From Microbacterium memoriense (lineage in GTDB: Bacteria; Actinomycetota; Actinomycetes; Actinomycetales; Microbacteriaceae): DNA of 64,000 bases. The notes below the pieces were generated by a model. It ran no database searches. It worked only from the letters and a program-made list of their open reading frames with translations, and was not told the origin of the DNA. Positions 25,936-34,163 of this stretch are shown one piece after another (the stretch's first letter is position 1; each line of letters opens with the position of its first letter). The stretch spans positions 1 through 64,000 of the forward strand of contig NZ_JAODOR010000004.1 in NCBI RefSeq assembly GCF_025398275.1, written 5' to 3'. A program made the translations under genes and the position numbers.

Positions 25936-27423
25936 TCAGCACGCCGGGGTCTCAGGCCGCGCGGGCAGCCGCATCTCGAAGACCGTGGCGCCGGGTTCGC
26001 TTTCCACCGACAGCGTGCCGTCGTGCGCCGTCGCGATCGCCTTCGCGATCGACAGACCGAGCCCGGTGCCGCCGGTCTGGCGGGCGCGGGACGAGTCGGC
26101 GCGCGCGAAGCGCTCGAAGAGTTCGTCCGCAACCGCGGGGTCGATGCCGGGCCCGTCGTCGGCCACACGGACCACGGCGTCGCCGTCCTCGATCCGCACG
26201 GTCGTGGTCACGCGGGTGCCCTCAGGCGTGTGCACGCGGGCGTTGGCGAGGAGGTTCGCCATGACCTGGTGGAGCCGCGCGCCATCTCCCGCCACGATGA
26301 CGGGTTCTTCGCCCACCTCGATGATCCACTCGTGATCCGGTCCCGCCGCCTGTGCGTCGGCGACCGAGTCGACGGCGACGCGCGTGAGATCGACGGCACC
26401 GTAGACGAGCTCCTTGCCCTCGTCGAGGCGCGCCAGCAGCAGGAGGTCCTCGACGAGAGTCGTCATCCGCAGCGATGCGGCCTGAATCCGCTCCAGCCCG
26501 TGCTGGGAGTGTTGCGCGCCGGCTTCGATCTGTGCCGTCGTCGCGCCTTCGCCGCCGCCGAGGCTCAGCGCCTTCAGCGACAGCTCGGAGTAGCCGCGGA
26601 TCGCGGCCAGGGGCGTGCGGAGCTCATGGCTCGCATCGGCGACGAACGCCCGCATCCGCTCCTCGTTGCGCTGACGCGCCGCCAACGAGGTGTCGACGTG
26701 GTCGAGCAGGGTGTTCAGCGCCGCGCCGACTCGGCCGATCTCGTCCGAGGCGTCGGCTTCGGATGCCGGGACGCGCTCGCTGATGGTGACATCTCCCGAA
26801 TCGAGCGGCTGGGCTGCGACCCGCGCCGCCGTGTCGGCGACGGAGCGGAGGGGCTTCAGTGAGCGACGGATCACGATCGCGATCACGGCGGCGAGCACCA
26901 GCAGGCCACCCAGCGTCAGGAGCGTCACCGTCGTGAGGATCTGCGCGACCGTGGAGCTGAGCTCGGACGTCGGCATCCCGACGATGTAGTAGAGGTACCC
27001 GGTCGCGCCCTGCAGCTTGACGCGGTACTCGCCCAGGCCGGCGACGGAGACCGTTCCCCAGCCGCCGGGGTCGACGCTGCCGACGAGGCTGGAGGTTTCC
27101 GTGTCGGTCAGCGCGACGACACCGCCGGACTGGTCGATGTAGGCCCCGCTCCTGCCGTCGTAGGACTGCATGACGAGGAGAGTGCCGACCTCCTGTCGGC
27201 CGTTGTCGAGCACCGAGGCGGCCGTGCGGGAGCTGTTCGGCAGGAAGAGGATGCGACTGGATGCCGACGTCACTTGCGCATCGAGGTTCGTCCGCATGAT
27301 CTGACCGAGGATCGTGCCGGTCGCGAGCCCCACGGCGATGAGGATCAGGGCGACGAGGGAGACGACCGTGACGATCAGGCGGGTCTGCAGGCTCCACCGT
27401 CGACGCGGGCGGGGGTCGATCAC
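25936..27423 (-). CDS. Sensor histidine kinase of a two-component system
   Basis: 495 aa. TM1 (residues ~12-37), an extracytoplasmic sensor domain of ~115 residues, TM2 (~165-188), HAMP, then the kinase core: H-box VADASHELRTPLAAIRGY, N-box HQVMANLLANARVHTP, G1 VADDGPGID and G2 GGTGLGLSIAKAI. All catalytic residues are intact. The start overlaps the stop of the response-regulator gene by 4 bp. The pair lies divergent from a MacB-like exporter, suggesting it senses an envelope stress or antimicrobial and controls export. The ligand is unknown. Confidence 0.93.
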   Translation of the reverse strand: MIDPRPRRRWSLQTRLIVTVVSLVALILIAVGLATGTILGQIMRTNLDAQVTSASSRILFLPNSSRTAASVLDNGRQEVGTLLVMQSYDGRSGAYIDQSGGVVALTDTETSSLVGSVDPGGWGTVSVAGLGEYRVKLQGATGYLYYIVGMPTSELSSTVAQILTTVTLLTLGGLLVLAAVIAIVIRRSLKPLRSVADTAARVAAQPLDSGDVTISERVPASEADASDEIGRVGAALNTLLDHVDTSLAARQRNEERMRAFVADASHELRTPLAAIRGYSELSLKALSLGGGEGATTAQIEAGAQHSQHGLERIQAASLRMTTLVEDLLLLARLDEGKELVYGAVDLTRVAVDSVADAQAAGPDHEWIIEVGEEPVIVAGDGARLHQVMANLLANARVHTPEGTRVTTTVRIEDGDAVVRVADDGPGIDPAVADELFERFARADSSRARQTGGTGLGLSIAKAIATAHDGTLSVESEPGATVFEMRLPARPETPAC

Positions 27424-28154
27424 TGCGGTGCTTTGATCATGTAGCCGACGCCGCGCACCGTGTGGATGAGCGGGTCCCGGCCGGCGTCGATCTTCTTGCG
27501 CAGGTACGAAATGTAGAGCTCGACGACCGACGAGCGTCCACCGAAGTCGTAGTTCCAGACGCGGTCGAGGATCTGCGCCTTCGAGACCACGCGCCGCTGA
27601 TTGCGCATGAGGAAGCGCAGGAGTTCGAACTCCGTCGCGGTCAGTTCGATCTCGACTCCGTCGCGCTCGACTTCGTGGGAATCCTCGTTGAGCGTCAATG
27701 CGCCGACCCGCAGAATCGGGTCGGACCCACCCGCCGTGGCGTTGCCCGCGCGGCGCATGAGGCCGCGGAGGCGTGCGACCACTTCTTCGAGGCTGAACGG
27801 CTTCGTGACATAGTCGTCACCGCCCGCCGTGAGGCCGGCAACGCGGTCGGAGACCGCATCCTTCGCGGTCAGGAACAGCACGGGGACGTCGTTGCCGGAG
27901 TGCCGCAGTCGCTGCAGCACCGCCATACCGTCGAGGTCCGGCATCATGATGTCGAGGACGAGCGCGTCGGGATCGAACTCGCGTGCCACGGTCAAGGCGT
28001 CGAAGCCCGACCCGGCGGTGCGGACCTCCCAGCCTTCCATCCGCAGGGCCATCGACAACAGGTCGGTCAACATCTGCTCATCGTCCACGACCAGCACGCG
28101 CAAGGGTGATCCGTCGGGACGGTGCAGGGCGGGAGCGGCGGGGAGAGCGGTCAT
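27420..28154 (-). CDS. OmpR-family response regulator
   Basis: 244 aa. The receiver domain has VVDDEQML, the phospho-acceptor Asp in VLDIMMPDLDG, Thr in FLTAKD and Lys in VTKPF. The winged-helix domain ends with the usual SVVELYISYLRKKID...IHTVRGVGYMI. ATG at 28154 follows CCATAGG repeats in the upstream region, which look like its own binding sites. The cognate kinase overlaps the 3' end. Confidence 0.94.
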   Translation of the reverse strand: MTALPAAPALHRPDGSPLRVLVVDDEQMLTDLLSMALRMEGWEVRTAGSGFDALTVAREFDPDALVLDIMMPDLDGMAVLQRLRHSGNDVPVLFLTAKDAVSDRVAGLTAGGDDYVTKPFSLEEVVARLRGLMRRAGNATAGGSDPILRVGALTLNEDSHEVERDGVEIELTATEFELLRFLMRNQRRVVSKAQILDRVWNYDFGGRSSVVELYISYLRKKIDAGRDPLIHTVRGVGYMIKAPQ

Positions 28155-28170
28155 GCCCCTATTGTCGCGG

Positions 28171-28213
28171 CCTATCTGTGAAGCGCCTATGGCTGTGCCT
28201 ATGCAGAGCCTAT
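28171..28213 (-). promoter_or_regulatory. Tandem CATAGG repeats upstream of the response-regulator gene
   Basis: Four CCTAT boxes (plus-strand positions 28171, 28186, 28198, 28209) read ATAGG on the coding strand of the regulator; the last three are CATAGGC-like and 11-12 bp apart, one helical turn. OmpR-type regulators bind such phased direct repeats, so this is a likely autoregulatory site, possibly shared with the divergent exporter. The 195-bp region 28155-28349 contains no gene; TAGCTT at 28302-28307 may be the exporter -10. Confidence 0.6.
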
Positions 28214-28349
28214 GAATCAGATCACAGGGGATGCCGTGGTCGGACGGTACACGCATAGCAAACTGCTCAGCACGCCTGGGTTCTCGCATCATCCGGCCTT
28301 CTAGCTTCATCGATGTCGCCGCAAACCGCGCGACGCATGAAGGAGACCC

Positions 28350-29804
28350 ATGTACTGGACATACTTGCGCCGAGAGCTCTCCGGTCGCACCAAACAGACC
28401 GCGATCGTGGCCACCGGCCTCGCGATCGCCGTTGCTCTCGTCATCATCGTCAACGCGCTCTCGGCCGGTGTGGGTGCCGCCCAGACGCAGGCCCTGGCAT
28501 CCGTCTACGGCGTCGGTACGGACCTGACCGTGACCGGCGCGCAGGCGCAACCGGGTGAAGGCGAGCGCGGCGGACCCCAATTCGACTTCGATGCCGAGGC
28601 GGGGACGACCGCGGAGGACGGCACGACGACACTCGACCAGTCCCAGCTCACGACCGAGCGGGGGCGCACCACGCTGGATGCGTCAACGCTCGAGACCGTC
28701 AGCGCTGTCGACGGGGTGTCCTCGGCGACGGGCGCGTTGAGCCTGGAGAACACGACGTTCTCCGGTGAACTCCCGCAGCGGCCGACGACCGAGGGTACGA
28801 CTCCGGATCAGCAGATGCCCCCGGCGGACGGCGCGGAAGGCGGATTCGGCGGCGGATCCTTCGGGGTCGACGCAACGTCGGTGCTGGGTATCGACCCCAC
28901 CGATGTCACGGTCGGACCGCTGTCGTCGGTAACGGTCGCAGACGGGCGTGCACTCGCGTCCGCGGATGCGGGGACCTTCGTCGCGGTCCTCGATTCGACG
29001 TATGCTGCCGGCGCCGATCTCGCGGTCGGCGACACGATCGACCTCGGGGGACAGGACCTCGAGGTGGTCGGGATCGTGTCCTCGTCGTCGGCGTCCGCCG
29101 ATACTGCCGCGAACGTGTACATCCCGCTCGATGTCGCACAGGAGCTCTCCGGAGCGGGCGACGTGATCTCCACCGTGTACGTGCAGGCCTCCTCGAGCGA
29201 CGCGATCGCGTCGGTGCAGATCGCGCTCCAAGACGCGCTCCCGGATGCGACCGTCAGCTCGCAGTCCGAGCTCGCCGCGACCGTGTCGGGCTCGCTGGCC
29301 AGTGCGGGAGCGCTCATCACGAGTCTCGGCACCTGGCTCTCGATCATCGTGCTCGCCGTCGCGGTGGCCCTCGCGGTCCTCTTCACCATCTCGGGTATTT
29401 CGCGCCGCACGCGCGAGCTCGGCACGCTCAAGGCGATCGGCTGGTCCAACTCCCGCGTCGTCGGACAGGTCGCCGGCGAATCCGTCGTCCAGGCTCTCCT
29501 CGGCGGCGTGATCGGCGTGCTCTTAGGGGTCGCCGGCGCGACGGCGATCACGCTGTTGTCGCCCACGATCTCGTCGACGCCCGCCACGACTCTGGGAGGT
29601 CCGGGCGGCGCAGGCATGCCGGCCGGACGCTTCGGCCAGGCCGCAGAGGCAGCCACGGACATCGTGCTGAGCGCGCCACTGTCGCTCTGGATCGTCGTCG
29701 CCGCGTTGTTGCTCGCCGTGGCCGGCGGTCTGATCGCCGGTGCTTTCGGCGGCTGGCGAGCCGCCCGACTCAGCCCCGCCGAAGCGCTCCGCGCCATCGG
29801 CTGA
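28350..29804 (+). CDS. ABC transporter permease, FtsX/MacB type
   Basis: 484 aa. TM1 (~residues 18-40) is followed by a large extracytoplasmic domain (~280 residues, with an acidic Gly/Thr-rich insert around 60-180), then three C-terminal TM helices with the FtsX-like core (ISGISRRTRELGTLKAIGWSNSRV). A Pro/Gly-rich loop separates the last helices. This is the MacB-fold permease without a fused ATPase. AAGGAGA ribosome site upstream. The ATPase gene follows after 24 bp. Probably exports a peptide, lipid or drug, or works as a mechanotransmitter. Lies next to and divergent from a two-component system. Confidence 0.9.
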   Translation: MYWTYLRRELSGRTKQTAIVATGLAIAVALVIIVNALSAGVGAAQTQALASVYGVGTDLTVTGAQAQPGEGERGGPQFDFDAEAGTTAEDGTTTLDQSQLTTERGRTTLDASTLETVSAVDGVSSATGALSLENTTFSGELPQRPTTEGTTPDQQMPPADGAEGGFGGGSFGVDATSVLGIDPTDVTVGPLSSVTVADGRALASADAGTFVAVLDSTYAAGADLAVGDTIDLGGQDLEVVGIVSSSSASADTAANVYIPLDVAQELSGAGDVISTVYVQASSSDAIASVQIALQDALPDATVSSQSELAATVSGSLASAGALITSLGTWLSIIVLAVAVALAVLFTISGISRRTRELGTLKAIGWSNSRVVGQVAGESVVQALLGGVIGVLLGVAGATAITLLSPTISSTPATTLGGPGGAGMPAGRFGQAAEAATDIVLSAPLSLWIVVAALLLAVAGGLIAGAFGGWRAARLSPAEALRAIG

Positions 29805-29828
29805 CCCGACTCTCAAAGGAGAAGCACC

Positions 29829-30554
29829 ATGACCATCATCGAACCGATCGTGGCGGATGCCGCGGCTATCCCCACTCCCGCGGCCTATCGCCTTGCGGGG
29901 GTCACGAAGACCTACACACAAAAGGAGCGGGTGATCCGGGCGCTCGCCGGCGTCGACGTCGAGATCGCCCAGGGCGACTTCGTCACGATCCAGGGCCCGA
30001 CCGGCGGTGGCAAATCGACGCTGCTCCAACTGCTGGGTGCCCTCGATCAGCCGACCGTGGGGCATATCCTGATCGGCGAGACGGATCTGGCCACCGCGAC
30101 CGCTCGCGACCTCGAGCGCGTCCGTGCGATCGAGATCGGTTTCGTCTTCCAGGCGTTCAATCTCATCCCGACGCTGACCGCGGCGGAGAACGTCGACATG
30201 GGCCTCGAGCCGCTCCGGCTCGCCAAAGACGAGCGGGCCGCGCGGGTGACCGAGGCGCTCGAGCGCGTCGATTTGGCCGATCGCGGCGACCACCGTCCGG
30301 GAGAGCTCTCCGGCGGTCAGCAGCAGCGGGTCGCGATCGCGCGGGCGATCGCGAAGCGGCCGCGGGTGCTGTTGGCGGATGAGCCGACCGGCAACCTCGA
30401 CGAATCGATGCGTGATGAGATCCTCGCGGTTCTGGAAGCGCTGAACGCGGAGGGGCTGACACTCGTGGTCGTCACCCACGACTCCGCCGTCGCGAACCGT
30501 GCGCGGCGGCGCCTGCGGCTCGACCAGGGCAGCGTACGGGACATCACGCGGTGA
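29829..30554 (+). CDS. ABC transporter ATP-binding protein, LolD/MacB type
   Basis: 241 aa single ABC domain. Walker A GPTGGGKST, Q-loop FVFQAFNLIPTLTA, signature LSGGQQQRVAIARA, Walker B LLADEPTGNLD, H-loop VVTHD. The NLIPTLTAAENV motif and the absence of a membrane domain place it in the MacB/LolD group, working as a dimer with the preceding permease. AAAGGAGAAG ribosome site. The first ~25 residues are a variable extension. Confidence 0.94.
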   Translation: MTIIEPIVADAAAIPTPAAYRLAGVTKTYTQKERVIRALAGVDVEIAQGDFVTIQGPTGGGKSTLLQLLGALDQPTVGHILIGETDLATATARDLERVRAIEIGFVFQAFNLIPTLTAAENVDMGLEPLRLAKDERAARVTEALERVDLADRGDHRPGELSGGQQQRVAIARAIAKRPRVLLADEPTGNLDESMRDEILAVLEALNAEGLTLVVVTHDSAVANRARRRLRLDQGSVRDITR

Positions 30555-30558
30555 CAGT

Positions 30559-30595
30559 GCGACCATGCTGCCGCATAGTGTTGCAGCATGGTCGC
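30559..30595 (+). promoter_or_regulatory. Perfect 13-bp inverted repeat spanning the corA -10 and start codon
   Basis: GCGACCATGCTGC (30559-30571) and GCAGCATGGTCGC (30583-30595) are exact complements with an 11-nt loop. The loop contains the -10 TAGTGT (30576-30581) and the right arm contains the corA ATG (30588). It may be a repressor operator. In readthrough RNA from the ABC operon it could also fold into a hairpin hiding the start codon or ending transcription. Confidence 0.7.
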
Positions 30596-31601
30596 CTTCC
30601 ACACCGTCGTGTACGTCGATGGGAAACCCGCTCTCACCGACGCGTCGCCCACCGAGGCGCTCGCCGAGGCGCGGGCCCGGGACGGGCTCGCCTGGATCGG
30701 GGTGACCGGCGCGACCGATGACGAGGTGCGGGCGCTCGGATCCGAGTTCGGGCTCAACCGGCTCGGCGTCCTGGAGGCGCTCCGCGGGCACCAGCGGTCG
30801 AAATTCGAGCAGTACGGCGATGACTTGTTCCTCGTCCTCCAGCCCGCGCGCTACGACGACGCGTCCGAGACGGTCCAGTGCGACGAAGTGGACGTGTTCG
30901 TGTCCGAGCAACTCGTCGTCGCGATCACACGGACGGCGCAGGTCGATCTGAAGCAGGCCCGTGCGCGATTGGAGAAGCATCCGGAGATCTTCGCCAACGG
31001 CTCACTCGGCGTCGTGTGGGTGATCACGGAATTCGTCACGCGGGGGTACCGCACAGTGCTCGACGGCGTGGAGAACGACATCGATGAGATCGAGGAAGAG
31101 CTGTTCGGCGAGCGGCCGGACGTCTCCCACCGCATCTTCGGCTTGCAGCGCGAAGTGATCGACCTGCAGCATGCCACCGCGCCGCTGCCGGACATCCTCG
31201 ATCGCCTGCGGGAGCTCTCCGTGCAGCGCAACAGCCACCTGGGGGAGTCCGCTTTCCGGGAAGTGACCGACCGCGCCCGGTACGTGGATGGCCGCGTTTC
31301 CGGGTTTCGGCAGACGCTCGACAGTGCGCTCAGCATCCACGCGACCATGGTCGAGCAGCGCCGCAACGAGCAGATGAAGGACATGACCGAGACCAGCCTG
31401 CAGCAGAACGAGCAGGTCAAGAAGATCTCATCGTGGGCAGCCATCGGCTTCGCGCCCACGCTGATCGCCGGGATCTACGGCATGAACTTCCGAGCGATGC
31501 CCGAGCTCGATTGGGCCTTCGGCTATCCGTTCGCGATCGGTCTGATGCTCGCGGTGAGCGTCGGCCTGTACGTCGTCTTCAAGAAGAACGACTGGCTGTG
31601 A
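30588..31601 (+). CDS. corA: Magnesium/cobalt transporter CorA
   Basis: 337 aa CorA-family channel. Soluble N-terminal alpha/beta domain, long stalk helices (MVEQRRNEQMKDMTETSLQQ), TM1, the ion-selectivity motif YGMNF followed by the periplasmic loop RAMPELDWAFGYP, then TM2 ending in a Lys-rich tail (FKKNDWL). Functions as a homopentamer importing Mg2+. The TAGTGT -10 is 6 nt before the ATG, so transcription from it would be leaderless. The start codon lies within a perfect inverted repeat. No Mg2+ riboswitch is seen upstream, as there are only 33 bp to the ABC gene. Confidence 0.95.
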   Translation: MVAFHTVVYVDGKPALTDASPTEALAEARARDGLAWIGVTGATDDEVRALGSEFGLNRLGVLEALRGHQRSKFEQYGDDLFLVLQPARYDDASETVQCDEVDVFVSEQLVVAITRTAQVDLKQARARLEKHPEIFANGSLGVVWVITEFVTRGYRTVLDGVENDIDEIEEELFGERPDVSHRIFGLQREVIDLQHATAPLPDILDRLRELSVQRNSHLGESAFREVTDRARYVDGRVSGFRQTLDSALSIHATMVEQRRNEQMKDMTETSLQQNEQVKKISSWAAIGFAPTLIAGIYGMNFRAMPELDWAFGYPFAIGLMLAVSVGLYVVFKKNDWL

Positions 31602-31604
31602 CCA

Positions 31605-31633
31605 GATGGCCCCCGAGGGTATCGGAGGCCATC
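31605..31633. terminator. Bidirectional hairpin between corA and gnd
   Basis: GATGGCC (31605-31611) pairs with GGCCATC (31627-31633), with CCGA/TCGG extending the stem inside. It lies between two convergent stop codons 36 bp apart, so it can end both transcripts. Confidence 0.7.
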
Positions 31634-31637
31634 GGGG

Positions 31638-33110
31638 TCAGTGCGTGTCTTCGGCTTCGATCTCGGTGCGGTCGCCCGACCACAGCGTGTGGAACGTGCC
31701 CGGCTTGTCGGTGCGGCGATACGTGTGCGCACCGAAGAAGTCGCGCTGTCCCTGGATCAGGGCAGCGGGCAGGCGCTCCGCGCGCAGACCGTCGTAGTAC
31801 GCCAGCGACGAGCTGAAGGCGGGGGCCGGGATGCCGGCGCCCGCGGCGATCTGCACGATGTCGCGCCAGGCGGCCTGGGCCCGCCCCAGCGCCTCGACGA
31901 AGTACGGCGCGCTCAGGAGGACCGGCAGTTCCGGTTCGGCGGCGTAGGCGTCGGCGATGCGGTTCAGGAACTGCGCGCGGATGATGCAGCCGCCACGCCA
32001 GATCCGGCTGATCGCGCCGAGGTCGATGGTCCAGCCGTACTGCGCGGCGCCGGCGCGGATCTCGTCGAATCCCTGCGAGTAGGCCACGATCTTCGACGCA
32101 TAGAGCGCGAGGCGCACCTGCTCGATGAAGGCATCGGCATCCGGAACGGTGAAGGCGTCATCGGACGGGCCCGGGAGGGCACCGGACACATCACGCTGTT
32201 CGCGGTGGCTCGACAGCGACCGCGCAAAAGTGGCCTCGGCGATGCCGGAAACCGGTACCCCCAGGTCGAGCGCGGTCTGTACAGTCCAGGCACCCGTGCC
32301 CTTGGCGCCGGCCTCGTCGACGATGACGTCGACGAGCGGCCGGCCGGTCGCAGCGTCGTTCTGACGCAGGACCTCGGCGGTGATCTCGATCAGGTAGCTC
32401 TCGAGCTCACCACGGTTCCACTCGGCGAACACATCGGCGATTTCGGCGGGCGTCTTGCCCGTGCCGCGACGGATCAGGTCGTACGCCTCGGCGATCAGCT
32501 GCATGTCGGCGTACTCGATGCCGTTGTGCACCATCTTGACGAAGTGTCCGGCGCCGTCGTGACCGACGTGCGTGACACACGGCTCACCCTCGGCGACCGC
32601 CGCGATCGAGCGGAGGATCGGGCCGAGCGTGACCCACGCCTCGTCCGGGCCACCGGGCATGAGCGACGGGCCGAGCAGTGCGCCCTCTTCGCCACCCGAG
32701 ACGCCCATGCCGACGAAATTGAAGCCGGCCTCGCGGACCGCCTTCTCACGACGGATGGTGTCGGTGAACAGCGAGTTACCGCCGTCGATGATGATGTCGC
32801 CCGGTTCGAAGACGCGCATGAGTTCGTCGATCACCGCGTCGGTCGGCCCACCGGCCTTGACCATGATGATCGCGGTGCGCGGCTTCTGCAGTGCGGCGGC
32901 GAATTCCTCGTACGTCGAGGCCGGGACAAACCCGGCTTCAGGGTGCTCGGTGACGAGCGTCTCGGTCTTCTCGTAGGAGCGGTTGAACACGGCGACCGTG
33001 TTGCCTTCGCGGCTGGCGAGATTGCGAGCGAGATTCGATCCCATCACCGCGAGTCCTACGACTCCGATGTTGGCGGTGGGCGAAACGGATGCGGTGGACG
33101 CGTCGGGCAC
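31638..33110 (-). CDS. gnd: 6-phosphogluconate dehydrogenase, decarboxylating
   Basis: 490 aa. Oxidises 6-phosphogluconate to ribulose 5-phosphate and CO2 with NADP+ (oxidative pentose phosphate pathway). N-terminal NADP fold GVVGLAVMGSNLARNLA, then NRSYEKTE, IIDGGNSLFTDT, the signature MGVSGGEEGALLGPSLMPGG, catalytic Lys and Asn in HFVKMVHNGIEYADMQ, and a helical C-terminus ending in FHTLWSGDRTE. GTG start at 33110 with a GAGGAG ribosome site. Divergent from gluconokinase, so both gluconate-pathway genes share one 113-bp intergenic region. Confidence 0.96.
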   Translation of the reverse strand: MPDASTASVSPTANIGVVGLAVMGSNLARNLASREGNTVAVFNRSYEKTETLVTEHPEAGFVPASTYEEFAAALQKPRTAIIMVKAGGPTDAVIDELMRVFEPGDIIIDGGNSLFTDTIRREKAVREAGFNFVGMGVSGGEEGALLGPSLMPGGPDEAWVTLGPILRSIAAVAEGEPCVTHVGHDGAGHFVKMVHNGIEYADMQLIAEAYDLIRRGTGKTPAEIADVFAEWNRGELESYLIEITAEVLRQNDAATGRPLVDVIVDEAGAKGTGAWTVQTALDLGVPVSGIAEATFARSLSSHREQRDVSGALPGPSDDAFTVPDADAFIEQVRLALYASKIVAYSQGFDEIRAGAAQYGWTIDLGAISRIWRGGCIIRAQFLNRIADAYAAEPELPVLLSAPYFVEALGRAQAAWRDIVQIAAGAGIPAPAFSSSLAYYDGLRAERLPAALIQGQRDFFGAHTYRRTDKPGTFHTLWSGDRTEIEAEDTH

Positions 33111-33210
33111 GACGAACTCCTCAGGGGTGAGTCGGGGATTCCCCTTCAGCGTAGTCGGATGCGAAGGACCGAGTGCGGCGGTGCGACGCTGTGCGTCACT
33201 GGAGCGGCGC

Positions 33211-33298
33211 TATCCTCGAGGCGATGTCCTCCTCGAACCGGCTTCCGCTCTGCCCGACACCCTCGACCGCACGCGCGGTGGAGGAGGGTCGGCGATGA
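33211..33298 (+). CDS. 24-aa leaderless upstream ORF overlapping gluconokinase start
   Basis: TATCCT (33211-33216) is a -10 candidate; 7 nt on, ATG at 33224 opens a 24-codon frame (MSSSNRLPLCPTPSTARAVE...) whose TGA (33296-33298) overlaps the gluconokinase ATG (33295). The coding part is 33224-33298. The arrangement suggests translation of the kinase is coupled to this short ORF. It may instead be non-coding leader. Confidence 0.4.
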
Positions 33299-33810
33299 GG
33301 TGGCGGCGGAGTGCACCGGTCGTGCGCATCGTGATCATGGGTCCGAGTGGTTCGGGAAAGTCGCTGGTCGGTGCGGCGCTCGCGGCGCGCGTGCACGCCC
33401 GCTTCCTGGACGGAGACGATCTGCATCCGTCCACCAGCATCGCCAAGATGCGCAGTGGCACGCCTCTCACCGACGGAGATCGTGAACCCTGGCTCGACGC
33501 GGTCGGCCTCGCGCTCGCGCGCGAGACGACGTCGATCGTCGTGGCCTGTTCCGCTCTTCGTCGCGCGTATCGCGATCGCATCCGTCGCGCGTCGGCGGAT
33601 GCCGTCTTCGTCGAACTCGTCGTCGACGCACCCGAATTGAGCCAGCGGATGTCCCGCCGCGATCACTTCATGCCGACGGCGCTCCTGGACTCGCAATTGG
33701 CCACTCTGGAACCCCTCGCACAGGATGAGACCGGGTTTCGTGTCGCGAACGACGCCGACTTGCAATCGGTCGTCGACCGCATCGTCGATCTCCTGAACCG
33801 CGCGCCCTGA
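33295..33810 (+). CDS. Gluconokinase
   Basis: 171 aa, the usual size of the GntK/IdnK family. P-loop MGPSGSGKSLVGAAL, substrate motif FLDGDDLHPSTSIAKMRSGTPLTDGDREPWLD, and VVACSALRRAYRDRIR, all classic for gluconokinase. Phosphorylates D-gluconate to 6-phosphogluconate, the substrate of the divergent gnd. ATG at 33295 has GAGGAGGG upstream. A start at the internal Met before GPSGSGKS (33337) would remove only a non-conserved leader. Confidence 0.92.
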   Translation: MRWRRSAPVVRIVIMGPSGSGKSLVGAALAARVHARFLDGDDLHPSTSIAKMRSGTPLTDGDREPWLDAVGLALARETTSIVVACSALRRAYRDRIRRASADAVFVELVVDAPELSQRMSRRDHFMPTALLDSQLATLEPLAQDETGFRVANDADLQSVVDRIVDLLNRAP

Positions 33811-33821
33811 GGCGATCGCCG

Positions 33822-33944
33822 TCAGTCCTTGCGGTAGCCCGATCGTCCCATCGACCAGAGCGCACCCGCGGCGCCGAGGACCGCGCACACCGACATGGCG
33901 CCGATGATCCACATCAGCGCGTGTGAGAGCCAGCCGTAGTCCAT
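33822..33944 (-). CDS. 40-aa single-pass membrane protein
   Basis: Short ORF with a proper GGAGG ribosome site 5 nt before its ATG. The protein begins MDYGWLSHALMWIIGAMSV and has one hydrophobic segment (~residues 9-31), ending with a basic SGYRKD tail. It lies convergent to gluconokinase (11 bp apart). I do not recognise the family. The ribosome site, membrane-like composition and lack of overlap make it a credible small gene. Confidence 0.6.
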   Translation of the reverse strand: MDYGWLSHALMWIIGAMSVCAVLGAAGALWSMGRSGYRKD

Positions 33945-34009
33945 GGGAGCCTCCGTCGGGGCAGATCAGCGGTGCGTCGGATCGTGACGTGCCCATCGTA
34001 GCGGGCTGG

Positions 34010-34163
34010 TAGAGTGGGATCTGTACTTCGGCGAGGGATGCTTCACGCATCCGTGATCGACGCGGTGATGTGCTCTTGGGAAACCCTGGCCTTCCTCACG
34101 CGTGTGCGTTCGAGTCGAAACCACAGACCCATACCTGGGCTTTACGCCCGCAAGGAGAACATC
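34010..34163 (+). promoter_or_regulatory. rplY promoter and ~145-nt 5' leader
   Basis: TAGAGT (34010-34015) is a likely -10. The leader contains a small hairpin GGATGC-TTCAC-GCATCC (34036-34052) and ends in an AAGGAG ribosome site. Unlike most genes here, rplY has a long leader, which leaves room for autogenous or structural control. No known riboswitch is recognised. Confidence 0.45.

Noticed and set aside
34016-34163. Riboswitch in the rplY leader
   Set aside because: Only one 6-bp hairpin is evident and no known aptamer pattern fits; reported just as a leader.
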